A DNA stretch of 64,000 bases from Sphingomonas sp. LHG3406-1. GTDB lineage: Bacteria > Pseudomonadota > Alphaproteobacteria > Sphingomonadales > Sphingomonadaceae. A program made the translations under genes and the position numbers. The DNA is taken from positions 1,488,001 through 1,552,000 of the forward strand of contig NZ_CP069128.1 in NCBI RefSeq assembly GCF_029637485.1. The letters are read 5' to 3'. Under the pieces are notes generated by a model that searched no databases, was not told the DNA's origin, and saw only the letters and a list, made by a program, of their open reading frames with translations. Of this stretch, positions 63,336 to 64,000 are shown piece by piece; position 1 is the first letter of the stretch, and each line of letters begins with the position of its first letter.

Positions 63336-64000
63336 TTAGTTCTCGAGCGCCCTCGGACTAAGACTTTCGATCTCGTTCGCCCCACGTGCGTGAGCGTAGT
63401 CCCCCACCAGCAAGGGCCTCGCCTCCACCGCCGCCGAATGGTGGGACTGCTGGGCTCTCTCGTTGAACAGGGCAACGGCGCCGGCGCGACTGCTGACGCC
63501 CAGAATGCGGAAGGCCGCGCTCATGTGCACCTTGACGGTGGATTCGGAAATCGAAAGCTGGCGGGCAATCTGCTTGTTGGAGCTGCCGTTGCAGGCGCAT
63601 TGGAGCACGTCCCTCTGGCGCGGGCTGAGCCCATCGAAGGTCGCAGCACCAGCGACGGCGGCCTCGGCCCGGGGACGCTCGGAAAGGTCGCACAAGATCG
63701 GCGGCACGAAGACATGACCGGCGACGATCAAACGCAGCGCTTCGACAAGCTGCTCGGCCGCCATGGTCTTGCCGACGACGCCATGCGCCCCCGCCGCAAG
63801 CACCGCGAAAATGTCGCGGACCCCGAATTCGCTGGCGACGACCGCGATCTTGAGCGTCGGAAAGCTCAGCCGCAGCCCGCGGACGTGCGTCGGGGCATCG
63901 AAATCGGGCAGGCTCGCATCGATCAGGGCCAGTTCGGTCTCGATGGAGATGACCTCGCACAGCGCCTGATAGTTACCGACAAGCCGAACCTGCCGGCAGG
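63336..64000 (-). CDS. LuxR/NarL-type response regulator (N-terminus beyond the window)
   Basis: The frame enters from the right edge. About 221 residues are visible. The receiver part includes LALIDASLPDFDAP, where the Asp of LIDAS is the probable phospho-acceptor, and AVLAAGAHGVVGKTM with the conserved Lys. The C-terminal HTH is LSPRQRDVLQCACNGSSNKQIARQLSISESTVKVHMSAAFRILGV. The gene precedes the peroxidase on the same strand and may control it; that is inference from order. Confidence 0.9.
   Translation of the reverse strand, partial: CRQVRLVGNYQALCEVISIETELALIDASLPDFDAPTHVRGLRLSFPTLKIAVVASEFGVRDIFAVLAAGAHGVVGKTMAAEQLVEALRLIVAGHVFVPPILCDLSERPRAEAAVAGAATFDGLSPRQRDVLQCACNGSSNKQIARQLSISESTVKVHMSAAFRILGVSSRAGAVALFNERAQQSHHSAAVEARPLLVGDYAHARGANEIESLSPRALEN

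Overview
The window looks like chromosomal DNA of a sphingomonad-type alphaproteobacterium. Evidence is the high GC, the many GTG/TTG starts with 4-base stop/start overlaps, the ATP12-type chaperone, class I PHA synthase and phasin, and family types typical of Sphingomonadales such as a DUF4893 lipoprotein. No rRNA or species-level marker is present, so genus is inference.

Left chromosomal part (1-29.4 kb): mostly core and housekeeping genes in short operons. In order: a GlsB-type membrane protein, an RND adaptor/permease pair, DUF445, an RluA pseudouridine synthase - HAD phosphatase - small membrane protein - ATP12 chaperone operon, gmk, a phasin with a probable PHA-regulator operator, clpS, murA, an amidohydrolase, rarD, phaC, a TRIC channel, a frameshifted TonB-like envelope gene, a DJ-1 family protein, alaC, a cation antiporter, glpX, two PH-domain membrane proteins and recJ.

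Genomic island (about 29.46-48.89 kb): a tyrosine recombinase gene follows directly after tRNA-Glu. The last 17 bases of the tRNA (TCCCGTAGGGGTCACCA) recur at 48,872, which bounds a 19.4-kb element. Short GTACAGA direct repeats with identical 13-bp period lie just inside both ends and look like recombinase arm sites. Cargo: an orphan adenine-type methyltransferase, a protein with two XRE-like helix-turn-helices, mscL, a decayed dodecin gene, DUF937, DUF3597 and PilZ proteins, two overlapping tetR genes divergent from a complete RND pump (adaptor, permease, outer-membrane channel), a PAS/HWE-type histidine kinase lacking a normal start codon, a single-domain response regulator, a META-domain protein and several gene remnants. 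Intergenic stretches carry degenerate ATGTCCGC-type repeats.

Right chromosomal part (48.9-64 kb): a hybrid sensor kinase, two small proteins (one DUF3008), a CDF metal transporter coupled to a solute-binding-like lipoprotein, and a type I secretion locus. That locus reads leftward as a LuxR-type response regulator (cut by the window edge), a 1914-residue RTX haem peroxidase, an ABC exporter, an HlyD adaptor and an 83-residue protein translationally coupled to the adaptor. A strong hairpin lies between peroxidase and exporter genes.

The best candidates for follow-up are the tRNA-Glu island with its att and arm sites, and the giant secreted peroxidase with its own exporter.
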